Notes under the pieces: generated by a model
What the model saw: only the letters and a program-made list of their open reading frames with translations
Database searches by the model: none
Told to the model about the DNA's origin: nothing
Program-made: the position numbers and the translations under genes
Shown here: piece by piece, positions 8,980-17,852 of the stretch
Position numbering within the stretch: position 1 is the first letter of the stretch
Layout: the number at the start of each line of letters is the position of its first letter
DNA from: Alphaproteobacteria bacterium
Lineage (GTDB): Bacteria; Pseudomonadota; Alphaproteobacteria; Micavibrionales; Micavibrionaceae
Length of the DNA stretch: 55,920 nucleotides
Assembly: GCA_020443075.1 (NCBI GenBank)
Contig: JAGRIU010000034.1
Span: 87,421-143,340 of the forward strand
Direction of reading: 5' to 3'

Positions 8980-9504
8980 ATGAGCAATTCATATGACATC
9001 ATTATAGTGCCAGACCCGGTTTTGAAACAAACGGCCCAACCTGTCTCCAAGGTTGATGCCGCTGTGCAGAAACAAATGGATAAGATGCTGGCCACCATGT
9101 ACGAAGCCCCGGGCATCGGTCTGGCCGCCAATCAGGTCAATTTACTCAATCGCGTACTGGTTATGGATCTGGCGCGCAAGGATGAAGGCGAAGCGCCGAC
9201 CCCGATTTGTATGGCCAATCCTGAGATTATCTGGGAATCCGAAGAATTAAGTGTGATGCAGGAAGGCTGCCTGTCCATCCCCCAGCAATATGCCGATGTC
9301 GAGCGTCCGGCGCGCGTACGGGTGAAATATTTAAATCGTGAGGGCAAGCAAGATGAACTAGAGGCCGATGGCTTGCTGTCTCACTGCGTTCAGCACGAAA
9401 TCGACCACCTGAACGGTGTACTGTTCGTTGATTACCTCTCTAGCCTCAAGCGCAACATGATGCTGCGCAAGGTGCAGAAACTCAAGAAGCAGATGGTGCT
9501 TTAG
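8980..9504 (+). CDS. def: Peptide deformylase
   Basis: Removes the N-formyl group from nascent proteins using an active-site metal. All three signature motifs are present: GIGLAANQV near residue 45, EGCLSIP near 91 (metal-ligand Cys), and QHEIDHLNG near 136 (two metal-ligand His and the catalytic Glu). The ATG at 8980 gives 174 residues, typical of the family; the frame could extend upstream to a TTG at 8917, but that extension has no family character. fmt follows three bases after the stop. The pair forms the usual add-formyl/remove-formyl operon. Confidence 0.95.
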   Translation: MSNSYDIIIVPDPVLKQTAQPVSKVDAAVQKQMDKMLATMYEAPGIGLAANQVNLLNRVLVMDLARKDEGEAPTPICMANPEIIWESEELSVMQEGCLSIPQQYADVERPARVRVKYLNREGKQDELEADGLLSHCVQHEIDHLNGVLFVDYLSSLKRNMMLRKVQKLKKQMVL

Positions 9505-9507
9505 GTC

Positions 9508-10443
9508 ATGCAGCCGCTGCGCGTCATATTCATGGGCACGCCCGACTTTGCCGCTGCCGCCCTCAAAGCGCTGGATAAGAGCGTACACGAAATCATCGCT
9601 GTCTATTCCCAGCCCCCCCGCCCCAAAGGCCGAGGACACAAGCTCCAACGCTCTCCCGTCCATGAATATGCGGATGAGCATGGTATTCCGGTCTTCACAC
9701 CAAAATCTTTGAAAAACGAGCAGGCGCAAGAGGAATTTTCATCCCTTAGAGCCGATATCGCCGTCGTCGCGGCCTATGGCTTGATTTTGCCCAAAGCCGT
9801 TCTAGAGGCTCCCCGATATGGCTGCCTCAATATACACGCCTCGCTGCTGCCGCGCTGGCGCGGGGCCTCGCCGATCCAGCATGCGATCCTCTCCGGTGAT
9901 GCCGAAAGCGGCGTCACGATCATGCAGATGGATGAAGGTCTTGATACCGGCCCGATGATCGCCGAAGTGGCCGTGCCGATCACGCTCGAAACGACGGCCT
10001 CGGACCTACATGATGCGCTGGCCGCCGAAGGTGCTGGGCTCATTGTCGAGGTTCTCGACGCTTTGGCGCGTAATGGCCATGTGCATGCACATCCGCAAGA
10101 TGATGCGCGCTCGACCTATGCGCCAATGCTTAAAAAAGACGACGGCCGCATTGATTGGACCCAAAGCGCGGGCCACATCGACCGGCAGGTGCGCGCGCTC
10201 AATCCATGGCCCGGTACGTGGAGTGAGGCTGGAGAAAAGCGTCTGAAAATCCTCAAAGTCGAAATGACGGACCAAAATACAGATCAACCTCCCGGCACAC
10301 TTTTAGACCGTAAGGGCCACATAGCCTGCGGTACAGGTCAGGTCCTCCGTCTTGTGCAGGTCCAACCTGCGGGCAAAGCGGCCATGGACGCAGCATCATC
10401 CTTTAACGGCGGATACATACAAGTGGGGAGCGTTCTTGAATGA
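9508..10443 (+). CDS. fmt: Methionyl-tRNA formyltransferase
   Basis: Formylates initiator Met-tRNA using 10-formyl-THF. The 311-residue protein has the N-terminal formyltransferase fold (RVIFMGTPDFAAAALKAL), the loop YSQPPRPKGRGHKLQ, and the catalytic region NIHASLLPRWRGASPIQ with the conserved Asn and His. GVTIMQMDEGLDTGPM and a C-terminal OB-like tRNA-binding domain from about residue 205 follow. It starts 3 bases after def and overlaps truA by 4 bases (ATGA). Confidence 0.96.
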   Translation: MQPLRVIFMGTPDFAAAALKALDKSVHEIIAVYSQPPRPKGRGHKLQRSPVHEYADEHGIPVFTPKSLKNEQAQEEFSSLRADIAVVAAYGLILPKAVLEAPRYGCLNIHASLLPRWRGASPIQHAILSGDAESGVTIMQMDEGLDTGPMIAEVAVPITLETTASDLHDALAAEGAGLIVEVLDALARNGHVHAHPQDDARSTYAPMLKKDDGRIDWTQSAGHIDRQVRALNPWPGTWSEAGEKRLKILKVEMTDQNTDQPPGTLLDRKGHIACGTGQVLRLVQVQPAGKAAMDAASSFNGGYIQVGSVLE

Positions 10444-11216
10444 GCGCAAGTCAAACCCGCTATAAACTCACAATCGAATATGATGGCAGCGATTACGCAG
10501 GCTGGCAACGCCAGCCCGACCGCCCGTCCATTCAGCAAGCCTTGGAAGAAGCCATTCACGGATTTTGCCAGCAAGATACTCGCGCGCAAGTTGCCGGTCG
10601 CACCGATGCGGGCGTTCATGCCCGCGGGCAGGTCGTTCACATCGATATGGCACCGCTGAATAAACCCATGCAGCCTTTTGAAATTGCCAAGGCGCTCAAT
10701 GCGCATCTGCGTCCACAGCCCATCAGCGTTTTACAGGTCGAGGAAACGAACGAGGATTTTCACGCGCGCTTTAGCGCCGTCAACAAGCTCTACCGCTACC
10801 GCATCGTGAATCGGCAAGGGTTTTTAGCCCTTGATCAAAATCGCGTCTGGGCCGTGCGCCGCCCTTTGGATGCGCAGGCGATGGCGCAGGCCGCCCAAGT
10901 GCTTTTGGGTCAGCATGACTTCACCACGTTCCGCGATTCCGAATGTCAGGCCAAATCGCCTGTTAAAACGCTGGATCGGCTGGACGTAACAACCCGTCCT
11001 TACGATGAATGCGGCGGCGTAGAGATTGTTATCGAAACCGAGGCCCAGTCTTTCCTGCATCACCAAGTGCGCAATATGGTTGGCTCGCTGGCGCTGGTCG
11101 GCGAAGGCAAATGGAGTAAAGATGACCTGCATAAGGCGTTACTGGCCAAAGACCGCAAAGCCGGTGGCCCGACGGCTCCGGCCGCAGGGCTGTATCTGGT
11201 GCGCGTAGATTATTAA
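10440..11216 (+). CDS. truA: tRNA pseudouridine(38-40) synthase
   Basis: Isomerises uridines at positions 38-40 of the anticodon arm. The 258-residue protein begins YKLTIEYDGSDYAGWQRQP and contains the catalytic GRTDAGVHARGQVVH motif with the nucleophilic Asp near residue 52. C-terminal SFLHHQVRNMVGSL is also typical. It is the third gene of the def-fmt-truA operon and overlaps fmt by 4 bases. Confidence 0.96.
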   Translation: MSASQTRYKLTIEYDGSDYAGWQRQPDRPSIQQALEEAIHGFCQQDTRAQVAGRTDAGVHARGQVVHIDMAPLNKPMQPFEIAKALNAHLRPQPISVLQVEETNEDFHARFSAVNKLYRYRIVNRQGFLALDQNRVWAVRRPLDAQAMAQAAQVLLGQHDFTTFRDSECQAKSPVKTLDRLDVTTRPYDECGGVEIVIETEAQSFLHHQVRNMVGSLALVGEGKWSKDDLHKALLAKDRKAGGPTAPAAGLYLVRVDY

Positions 11217-11236
11217 AGAGATTGTCCTATTGTGAA

Positions 11237-11271
11237 TTTTGTATAATGATAGAAATATACATTATACAAAA
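11237..11271 (+). promoter_or_regulatory. Perfect 12-bp inverted repeat containing a consensus -10 box
   Basis: TTTTGTATAATG (11237-11248) and its exact reverse complement CATTATACAAAA (11260-11271) flank an 11-base spacer. TATAAT at 11242-11247 is a consensus -10 element, and by symmetry the other strand carries one too. The element lies between the truA stop and the small gene at 11297. It could be a repressor operator over a promoter or a weak AT-rich terminator hairpin for truA; no clear -35 with standard spacing is visible. Confidence 0.55.
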
Positions 11272-11296
11272 ATAAAAAACTAAACAGGAGGAGGCA

Positions 11297-11602
11297 ATGG
11301 CCGCAATTGAAGGGCAGGGGTCTACTGCTATACGCAGACAATTTGGAAAAGTTGTCGGTGTAATACGTTCTAAAGGGCCTCGAATAGGCTCTGTGGCTTG
11401 GAAAAAAGAAAAATTCGGCGGACACTTTGAAAGGCATTCTACGGTAGATTGCCAAGGAATCACTGTTGAAGCAGAAGACGGAACAACGTTTAAAACAGGG
11501 AATAACATCGGCGCCAAAGAAGGTGACAGAGTGTCCTGGCAAGTAAATGACGGGCAAAGATGCGCCTTGATTAGAGATTTGCGCTGCGAACGCGCCGACT
11601 GA
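11297..11602 (+). CDS. Small basic protein of unknown function, possibly cold-shock-domain-like
   Basis: A 101-residue protein with an excellent ribosome-binding site (AGGAGGAGGC immediately before the ATG). It has no signal peptide or membrane segment. It is basic at the N-terminus (STAIRRQFGKVVGVIRSKG) and beta-rich. The order GxIxxxxxxxGSVAW, FGGHFERHSTV, and EGDRVSWQVNDGQRCALI loosely recalls a divergent cold-shock/OB fold, but the RNP motifs are not clean, so this is only a suggestion. It is preceded by a perfect palindrome and its stop codon lies inside a 17-bp tandem duplication. Single gene in its transcription unit by appearance. Confidence 0.6.
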   Translation: MAAIEGQGSTAIRRQFGKVVGVIRSKGPRIGSVAWKKEKFGGHFERHSTVDCQGITVEAEDGTTFKTGNNIGAKEGDRVSWQVNDGQRCALIRDLRCERAD

Positions 11603-11631
11603 CTTTTAAAAAGAACTGACTTTTAAAAAGA
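11598..11631 (+). repeat. 17-bp perfect tandem duplication over a stop codon
   Basis: ACTGACTTTTAAAAAGA occurs at 11598-11614 and again directly at 11615-11631. The first copy contains the TGA stop of the preceding small gene (11600-11602). It looks like a recent slippage or duplication event. Confidence 0.9.
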
Positions 11632-11684
11632 TAGGCGATCTCTGCCGCCCCGTGTTAAGGTGGACGGAAACAAAGAGGATCCTC

Positions 11685-12365
11685 ATGCTGCGCGCCTTAT
11701 TATTTATCGTCGCTTTACTTTGTACGCTTCCGGCCTATGCTCAAAGCGCGGATTACATGGGCTATCTCGAGCAATTGATCAATATTAACGGCTATAGCCC
11801 CGAGCAAAGCCCGCATAATGAGCGCAGCCGCGAAGTATTATCCGACCGCGTCATTGACAAAACCAACCATGTTGTCGGCGAAGTGCGTGATGTTTTCCTG
11901 AACGATCAGGGCGAAATTATGCGTCTCGATGCGGATTTTAACCGCCTGAAAATCGGCACGTCCCGCCTGGTCCTCGATTATAAAGACATGAATATCGAAC
12001 CCTCCGGCAACGGCTATAAACTCGGGATTACCGACGATCAGCTCATTGATATGTTCCCCAGATTAAAGGCGTTGCAAAAAGCGTATAAGCCGGCGCAGCC
12101 GCTCTACGCTCTCCAAAGTTTCCAAGGCGCCGCTCTAAATGATACACAAGGACATAAGCTGGGGCAGGTCGAAGATGTTTTGTTTGACAAGCTGGGCGGG
12201 CGCGCCGATTTTCTCTTCGTGTCCTTGACCTATAAAACTATGAGCGGGCGGACACTGGCCCTGCCGTTTGATGCGCTGTTCTATGCTCCCGGCTACAAAA
12301 AACCGCAAATTACAGCCCCCGACGCCCTCGTACAGGCTATGTTGGAAGTTGCTGGCCGAAAGTAA
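11685..12365 (+). CDS. Periplasmic protein with two PRC-barrel-like domains
   Basis: About 226 residues from the ATG at 11685, which has AGAGG 6 bases upstream; the frame extends to a GTG at 11652 without a better site. The signal peptide is LRALLFIVALLCTLPAYAQ. Two PRC-barrel-like units follow: LSDRVIDKTNHVVGEVRDVF near residue 45 and ALNDTQGHKLGQVEDVLFD near 150. Each has the usual hydrophobic G-x-V-x-D-V pattern and a downstream strand about regulated surfaces (LDADFNRLKIG, LALPFDALFY). PRC barrels occur in ribosome maturation (RimM), photosynthetic reaction centres and many stress or envelope proteins; no specific role can be read here. Confidence 0.75.
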   Translation: MLRALLFIVALLCTLPAYAQSADYMGYLEQLININGYSPEQSPHNERSREVLSDRVIDKTNHVVGEVRDVFLNDQGEIMRLDADFNRLKIGTSRLVLDYKDMNIEPSGNGYKLGITDDQLIDMFPRLKALQKAYKPAQPLYALQSFQGAALNDTQGHKLGQVEDVLFDKLGGRADFLFVSLTYKTMSGRTLALPFDALFYAPGYKKPQITAPDALVQAMLEVAGRK

Positions 12366-12425
12366 CGAAAATTTAAAAATTTATTCGATAAAATACTATA
12401 AAACGCATAAGCTTTTGCAAAAGTG

Positions 12426-12455
12426 TTGACTCATGTCAAAGCGTTTGGCTATAAA
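12426..12455 (+). promoter_or_regulatory. Promoter of rho
   Basis: TTGACT (12426-12431), an 18-base spacer and TATAAA (12450-12455) lie about 255 bases before the rho ATG. Good match to a housekeeping promoter. Confidence 0.6.
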
Positions 12456-12710
12456 GAAGATGTCTTTGAGATAAATCCATAAAAACTTGGGTATTTTGAA
12501 ATGGAGCCGCGGGAAATCGGCCCTTGATTTTAGAAAAACGCTTGAACAAAAGCGAAGGACTTTACAAAAAATTAAAATTAAACGCTATAACAGCCACCGG
12601 CGAGCCTGTTTCAAATCCCCGAAAAACCCTTAATTATCGAGATATAAAAGCTTTAACCCACCGAAAGTAAAACCGCTTTTGAACGGATACATACACGAAA
12701 GACCTCCCCG
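12456..12710 (+). other. Long untranslated leader of rho
   Basis: The space between the PRC-barrel gene and rho (12366-12710) contains no convincing gene. From the candidate promoter to the rho ATG there are about 255 bases of leader, largely A/C rich and with little strong pairing that I can see. Rho leaders in other bacteria are long and serve Rho-dependent autoregulation (established for E. coli); this leader may do the same. An 8-codon ORF at 12501 is present but has no supporting evidence. Confidence 0.4.
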
Positions 12711-13967
12711 ATGAATTTACAGGAATTAAAAACACGCTCTCCGGCCGAATTGCTGGCCTTTGCTGAGGAGCTGGAAATCGAGAATTGCGCCTCTATGCGC
12801 AAGCAGGACATGATGTTCGCCATCCTCAAGCAACTGGCCTCTCAGGATGTTCCTATTTCCGGCACCGGGGTTTTGGAAGTGCTGCAAGATGGTTTTGGTT
12901 TTTTAAGAAGCCCCGAGGAAAATTACTTACCCGGTCCGGACGATATTTATGTTTCTCCGTCCCAAGTCCGCCGCTTTGGCTTGCGTACCGGTGACATTAT
13001 CGAAGGGGAAATTCGCGCGCCCAAAGATTCAGAGCGCTATTTCGCTCTACTGCGCGTCAGTTCTGCTAACTATGAATCCCCGGAAAAGCTGCGCCACCGC
13101 ATTAACTTTGATAACCTGACGCCGCTTTACCCGGAGCGTAAAATCAATCTTGAAATTGATGACCCGACCAAGAAAAACTACGTCCAGCGCGTTATAGAGA
13201 TGACATCGCCGATCGGTTTTGGTCAGCGCGCTCTGATCGTGGCCCCGCCAAGAACCGGTAAAACGGTCATGATGCAGGAAATCGCCAAATCAATCACGGC
13301 GAACCATCCGGAAGCTTATCTGATTGTGCTCTTGATTGACGAGCGCCCCGAGGAAGTGACCGACATGGCGCGCTCTGTTCGCGGTGAAGTTGTCTCTTCC
13401 ACATTCGATGAACCGGCCTCCCGTCACGTACAAGTGGCTGAGATGGTCATGGAAAAAGCCAAACGTCTGGTCGAGCATAAGCGTGATGTCGTGATTTTGC
13501 TCGATTCTATCACCCGCCTGGCCCGTGCCTACAACACAGTTGTGCCCTCTTCGGGTAAAGTGCTGACTGGTGGGGTAGACGCAAACGCCCTGCAACGCCC
13601 CAAACGCTTTTTCGGTGCCGCGCGAAATATCGAACAAGGCGGCTCCCTGACCATCATCGCCACAGCCCTGATCGACACAGGCTCGCGGATGGACGAAGTC
13701 ATCTTCGAAGAATTTAAAGGGACAGGGAACTCTGAAATCGTTCTGGATCGTAAGATCTCCGATAAACGCGTCTTCCCGGCGATTGATATTCAAAAATCCG
13801 GAACCCGTAAGGAAGAGCTTCTGGTCGATAAAGACACCTTGCAGAAAATGTGGGTGCTGCGCCGTATTCTCAATCCGATGGGCACGGTCGATGCGATTGA
13901 ATTCCTTTTGGGCAAAATGAAGTCGACCAAAAACAACGACGAATTCTTCCAAAGCATGAATCAATAA
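12711..13967 (+). CDS. rho: Transcription termination factor Rho
   Basis: Hexameric RNA-dependent ATPase/helicase that ends transcription at C-rich, untranslated RNA. The 418-residue protein has the N-terminal Rho_N helical part ([19 protein letters not shown]) and the primary RNA-binding cold-shock-like domain ([20 protein letters not shown]). Walker A is [11 protein letters not shown] near residue 180, Walker B is [16 protein letters not shown], and the Q- and R-loop regions are [15 protein letters not shown] and [15 protein letters not shown]. Length is exactly family-typical. A long leader precedes it and a perfect 20-bp palindrome follows. Confidence 0.98.
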   Translation: MNLQELKTRSPAELLAFAEELEIENCASMRKQDMMFAILKQLASQDVPISGTGVLEVLQDGFGFLRSPEENYLPGPDDIYVSPSQVRRFGLRTGDIIEGEIRAPKDSERYFALLRVSSANYESPEKLRHRINFDNLTPLYPERKINLEIDDPTKKNYVQRVIEMTSPIGFGQRALIVAPPRTGKTVMMQEIAKSITANHPEAYLIVLLIDERPEEVTDMARSVRGEVVSSTFDEPASRHVQVAEMVMEKAKRLVEHKRDVVILLDSITRLARAYNTVVPSSGKVLTGGVDANALQRPKRFFGAARNIEQGGSLTIIATALIDTGSRMDEVIFEEFKGTGNSEIVLDRKISDKRVFPAIDIQKSGTRKEELLVDKDTLQKMWVLRRILNPMGTVDAIEFLLGKMKSTKNNDEFFQSMNQ

Positions 13968-13975
13968 GCGCACAT

Positions 13976-13995
13976 AATTTTTGCATGCAAAAATT
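13976..13995. repeat. Perfect 20-bp palindrome after rho
   Basis: AATTTTTGCATGCAAAAATT is its own reverse complement, centred 19 bases after the rho stop. It may be a protein-binding site or a loop-poor hairpin; there is no GC-rich stem or clean U-tract as in a standard terminator. The remaining spacer to the chemoreceptor gene (to 14196) shows nothing else clear. Confidence 0.6.
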
Positions 13996-14196
13996 GTTAA
14001 TGGACTGAAAAAACACACATTAGAAAATACTTTTGTAGGTTATTTCTATCTTTCCGATCCATTTCAATGTAGAATCAAACAAGCGCCGCCAAAATGCGGC
14101 TGGCCTTTCTAAAGCGTATCCATAAGATTTAAAAAATAAAACGCGTTTCAAAAAGCGCGTGGGTTGTTTATGTCACAATAAAGTTGGAGACTCTCT

Positions 14197-15588
14197 ATGT
14201 TTTCGATGTTTGCCAATAAAAAAGAAACCGCTGTCAAAGAGATTGCGCCGGAGCAGATAAACGACAATACAAAAGCTGCAGAGCAGGATCTTGAGGCTTT
14301 GGCAACCGCGCTCGGCGAGATCGTCAAAGGCCAATACAAAACGTTTTCATGTGCGGATGAAGAATTGCACGGCGTGTTGAAAAAATTTGCCTCTACATTA
14401 TCCGAAACACAAAAGACACAATTGATCCGCTCCGTGAATCTGTCCATGAGCGTCAACGAAGCTGTTTTTGCCGGTGCGGAAATGAGCCGTGGTGCATCTG
14501 AAATCAATGAGCGCAGCAATGGAATGGCCGCCGCCGTACAAGAGCTGACAGCCTCAGTTGAACAAATAGCTAGCTCCACCGAACAAGTGGCCGAAGAAGC
14601 CGGCAGTATGCAGGAAATTTCACGTAAAGGCATGGATTTGTCTTTATCGGCGGCCTCGCAAATGAAAGAAGTTTCTTCGGCTGTCTCGCAAACCGTTGAC
14701 AAACTCAACAGCTTGACAGAAGCCTCCAAAGAAATTGCTGCCGTCGTTGGCTTTATTTCCGACATTGCCGACCAGACAAACCTGCTGGCGCTGAACGCCA
14801 CGATCGAAGCGGCGCGCGCCGGAGAAGCCGGGAAAGGGTTCGCCGTTGTGGCCAACGAAGTGAAGGAGTTGGCAAATAAAACCTCGCAAAATGCGCAGCA
14901 AATCATTGAAAAAGTCAAAACGCTCCAGCTTGAAACCAACGCAATCAACACCACGATCGAAGCGGTTGTCCGCGCTGTGGATAGCGGGGAAGCGGCCATT
15001 AAGTCATCCAATCAGGAAATGGAAAACGTGCTGCAGGCCGCTTCAAAAATCACGCAGCAGTCCCAGAACGTGGCCGAAATTCTCTCCGAACAGAAAATGG
15101 CAACAAACGAAGTGGCCGAAGGCGTCAACCTCGTGGCATCTATGACGACAGAAAACATGAAAAAGATTGATGTGACGCTCAATGCTATGGATTCTGCGGA
15201 AAAAGTTCTGGTTGAACAGTTGCAGGGTTTCGTCGGTCAGGAGATCGAGGCCTTGACGGTCTATCTGGCAAAGTCTGATCATATCATCTGGAAAAAACGC
15301 CTGGCCAACATGCTGGTCGGCCGCGACAGCCTGAACCCCGATGAATTGGCCGATCACACAAGCTGCCGTTTGGGTAAATGGTATTATGCGATTACGGATG
15401 CCAAATACAAAAACCATCCGGCTTACGCCAAACTGGAAGAGCCACACCAAAAAGTACATTATCACGGTATTGAAGCTGCGAAAAAATACCGCGACAAAGA
15501 TCTTCAAGGAGCCATCGCACAAGTCAAGCTAGCCGAAGAAGCGTCTGTGGATGTTATTAAATACCTCAATGAGCTCTTAGAGGCATAA
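14197..15588 (+). CDS. Soluble methyl-accepting chemotaxis protein with C-terminal zinc-binding (CZB) domain
   Basis: A 463-residue cytoplasmic chemoreceptor with no transmembrane segment and no HAMP domain visible. Helical signalling domain: residues about 95-330, with the conserved hairpin tip [20 protein letters not shown] near 190 followed by [12 protein letters not shown]. The C-terminal domain (about 350-463) carries CZB residues: [26 protein letters not shown], and HQKVHYHG, giving the Cys and His ligands expected for a chemoreceptor zinc-binding domain. CZB receptors sense zinc or oxidants such as hypochlorous acid in other species. N-terminal 60 residues are low in recognisable domains. 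Stand-alone gene; no che genes nearby, so it must use a chemotaxis array encoded elsewhere. Confidence 0.88.
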   Translation: MFSMFANKKETAVKEIAPEQINDNTKAAEQDLEALATALGEIVKGQYKTFSCADEELHGVLKKFASTLSETQKTQLIRSVNLSMSVNEAVFAGAEMSRGASEINERSNGMAAAVQELTASVEQIASSTEQVAEEAGSMQEISRKGMDLSLSAASQMKEVSSAVSQTVDKLNSLTEASKEIAAVVGFISDIADQTNLLALNATIEAARAGEAGKGFAVVANEVKELANKTSQNAQQIIEKVKTLQLETNAINTTIEAVVRAVDSGEAAIKSSNQEMENVLQAASKITQQSQNVAEILSEQKMATNEVAEGVNLVASMTTENMKKIDVTLNAMDSAEKVLVEQLQGFVGQEIEALTVYLAKSDHIIWKKRLANMLVGRDSLNPDELADHTSCRLGKWYYAITDAKYKNHPAYAKLEEPHQKVHYHGIEAAKKYRDKDLQGAIAQVKLAEEASVDVIKYLNELLEA

Positions 15589-15598
15589 ACCCGAAAAC

Positions 15599-16300
15599 CT
15601 AAAACGGGCAGGGGTCTGTAAAGTTAACGACCTGTCCGTCTTTTGGATGATGCAGCCGCAAACTCTCCGCATGCAACTGCAGACGATCAGCCGCCTCGTG
15701 CGCCGCTTCATGTGCATAAAAATCATCACCTAAAATCGGATGCCCGCCATCCTGTGTTCCCAGCTCCAGCATATGTACGCGCAACTGGTGCGAACGCCCG
15801 GTCAGCGGCGTCAAACGCATCCGCGTTGAAATCGCATCACGTCCGATAACCTCCCAGTGCGTGCGCGCAGGCCGTCCATGCTCAAAGCACACTTTTTGCA
15901 AAGGCCGGTTTTCCCAGTCGCAACGCAAAGGCAGGTCAATCTCTCCGGACTCCCCGTCAACGCATCCCCAAACGCGGGCGACATAAACCTTATGCACCTT
16001 ACGCCGTTCGAACTGCTTGCCCAGATTTTGCTGCACCTCTTTGTTGCGCGCCATAATAAAAATGCCCGAAGTCTCCATATCCAGACGATGCACCAAAAGC
16101 GCCTCCGGATAATGCTCTAAGACACGGGTTTGCAGACTATCAAAATGCTCTGCGGGTTTACCCGGAACGCTCAAAAGCCCGCTGGGTTTGGAAAAAATCA
16201 AAAGATGTGCATCTTCATAAAGAAGCGGCAAATCGCCTGAAGGAGGCGGATTATAGACAAAGTCAGGCGGCTTAGAAAAATGATCGGAGCGAAAACCCAT
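15599..16300 (-). CDS. RluA-family pseudouridine synthase
   Basis: Modifies uridines in 23S rRNA and/or tRNA. The 233-residue protein lacks an S4 domain, as RluA itself does. It has LLSVPGKPAEHFDSLQTRV and the catalytic VHRLDMETSGIFIMARN with the nucleophilic Asp near residue 94. KVYVARVWG and the C-terminal RSHQLRVHM, needed for substrate binding, follow. Short length and absence of S4 favour RluA-type (23S U746/tRNA U32) over RluC/RluD, but the exact target is an inference. Convergent with the chemoreceptor gene (10-base gap). Confidence 0.85.
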   Translation of the reverse strand: MGFRSDHFSKPPDFVYNPPPSGDLPLLYEDAHLLIFSKPSGLLSVPGKPAEHFDSLQTRVLEHYPEALLVHRLDMETSGIFIMARNKEVQQNLGKQFERRKVHKVYVARVWGCVDGESGEIDLPLRCDWENRPLQKVCFEHGRPARTHWEVIGRDAISTRMRLTPLTGRSHQLRVHMLELGTQDGGHPILGDDFYAHEAAHEAADRLQLHAESLRLHHPKDGQVVNFTDPCPF

Positions 16301-16316
16301 AACCGCAAACCGGATT

Positions 16317-16544
16317 TTAAGAAAACACGACTTTAACGCCGCGCTTTTTGAAGTAGCTTTGCATCATTTTGCGTCCGGTGCGGTTATTCTGCGCCAGCCT
16401 TGCAGTTTCGAACATCGCTTCTTTGTCACCGGCCGCCGCGAGTGCTGCCTTCAGATTGGCAATATGCAGGTCGATATCCTCGTTATCATTTTGCAAGGAT
16501 GTATAAACGGCCTCAATCGCTTCGTCTTTTGTGAGTGTGCTCAT
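16317..16544 (-). CDS. Small conserved-looking protein of unknown function
   Basis: A 75-residue protein starting with ATG and a GAGG ribosome-binding site 7-8 bases upstream. No signal peptide or membrane helix; composition suggests two or three helices (EAIEAVYTSLQNDNEDIDLH, then AALAAAGDKEAMFETARLAQ) and a basic C-terminus (RKMMQSYFKKRGVKVVF). It sits 16 bases upstream of the pseudouridine-synthase gene and 21 bases downstream of the rRNA methyltransferase gene on the same strand. It is probably part of the same operon. I do not recognise the family. Confidence 0.65.
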   Translation of the reverse strand: MSTLTKDEAIEAVYTSLQNDNEDIDLHIANLKAALAAAGDKEAMFETARLAQNNRTGRKMMQSYFKKRGVKVVFS

Positions 16545-16565
16545 AACTTTAACCTCTTTAAAAGT

Positions 16566-17852
16566 TTAGTCCGATTTAACCAGAACGGCCGTAAAAAATC
16601 CATCCGTGCCGTGCCGATGCGGCGTCAGGCGCATGTAAGGACTCCCCAGCCCCCGCGCGTCATCAAGCGCCTGCACTTTGAAGTCATCATGCCGCGCCAA
16701 AAACGCCTCGATCTGATCCTCATTTTCATCCGGTAAAAGCGAGCATGTAGCATAGACCAGCCGTCCACCGGGCTTAACCAAAGGTGCGACTTTATCCAGA
16801 ATTTCGGCTTGAATGCCCGTGAGTTCCTCCAAAGACGGTCCGTAAACCCGCCAGCGCATATCCGGATTACGCCGCCATGTCCCTGTTCCTGTGCACGGCA
16901 CGTCGGTGAGAACCAGATCGAACTTGCCTTTTTGCCGCTTGATCCATTTGCGGTTTTTCTCATCCTCAAGGCACCGCACTTCGATAATGTCGGCCAGCCC
17001 CGCCTTTTTATAGCGCGCGCGGCCCTTCATCAGGCGCTTTTCATCCAGATCCATCGCCACGATCCGCCCCTTGCGCTCCATAGCCGCGCCCAGCGCCAAG
17101 GTCTTACCGCCCGCCCCCGCGCAGTAATCAAGCACCTGCATACCGGGCTTGGCATCACACATATGCGCAATGAGCTGCGAGCCTTCATCCTGAATTTCGA
17201 TCCAGCCCTTTGAAAACGCTTTGGTGCGCGAGAGATAGGCTTTGTTTTCGCAGCGCAGCCCCCATGGACTATAGGGCGTCTCGCTGACCTTTACATTATC
17301 GGCCTCTAAAAATTTTATGACTTTGTCCTTAGGCGCTAAAAACGTATTCACACGCAAATCCAAAGAGGCCGGCTCCAAAAGCGCCTCCATCTCGGTCGCA
17401 AAATCCGCACCGAAATAAGCACGGAGTTTATCTTCATACAGCGCCGGACATTCCACCGCGACGCTTTCGGGCATATCGGGATGATCCATCGCCCGCCCGC
17501 TCAAATGCCCGAACTGCTTGAGCTCTTGTTCGCTTAAGGCTTCCGGTGCGTATTTGCTGCCATCAAACAGATCCTTGATCCGCTTTTTATCCGCGCCTTC
17601 GCCCAGCGCCAGCCAGCACAAAACCCGTCCGCGCGGTGTATCCTCAATGCCTGTTTTCGCAAGCCACCATCCTAGCCGCGCATTATGGCGCATGATTGCA
17701 TAAGCACGCTCGGCAATCTCCGCGCGGTCTTTAGAGCCGATATAACGCCGCACGCGCATATAATCGCCGATGCGGCTATCCATCGGCACGCGTGCATTTT
17801 CAAGGCTTTGCAAGATATCTATATTGGCTTGAATGCGTGATGCGGGTTTCAT
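16566..17852 (-). CDS. RsmB/NOP-family rRNA (cytosine-5) methyltransferase
   Basis: SAM-dependent RNA m5C methyltransferase of 428 residues. An NusB-like/ferredoxin-like N-terminal part precedes the Rossmann catalytic domain: QVLDYCAGAGGKTLALGAAM (motif I), VAMDLDEKRL, LVLTDVPCTGTGTWRRNP (motif IV with PC), and VYATCSLLPDENEDQI (motif VI with the TC nucleophile). Most likely target is 16S rRNA C967, as for RsmB, but related NOP2/Sun enzymes share these motifs. Its start overlaps the end of the VIT1-like gene by 4 bases. Confidence 0.88.
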   Translation of the reverse strand: MKPASRIQANIDILQSLENARVPMDSRIGDYMRVRRYIGSKDRAEIAERAYAIMRHNARLGWWLAKTGIEDTPRGRVLCWLALGEGADKKRIKDLFDGSKYAPEALSEQELKQFGHLSGRAMDHPDMPESVAVECPALYEDKLRAYFGADFATEMEALLEPASLDLRVNTFLAPKDKVIKFLEADNVKVSETPYSPWGLRCENKAYLSRTKAFSKGWIEIQDEGSQLIAHMCDAKPGMQVLDYCAGAGGKTLALGAAMERKGRIVAMDLDEKRLMKGRARYKKAGLADIIEVRCLEDEKNRKWIKRQKGKFDLVLTDVPCTGTGTWRRNPDMRWRVYGPSLEELTGIQAEILDKVAPLVKPGGRLVYATCSLLPDENEDQIEAFLARHDDFKVQALDDARGLGSPYMRLTPHRHGTDGFFTAVLVKSD

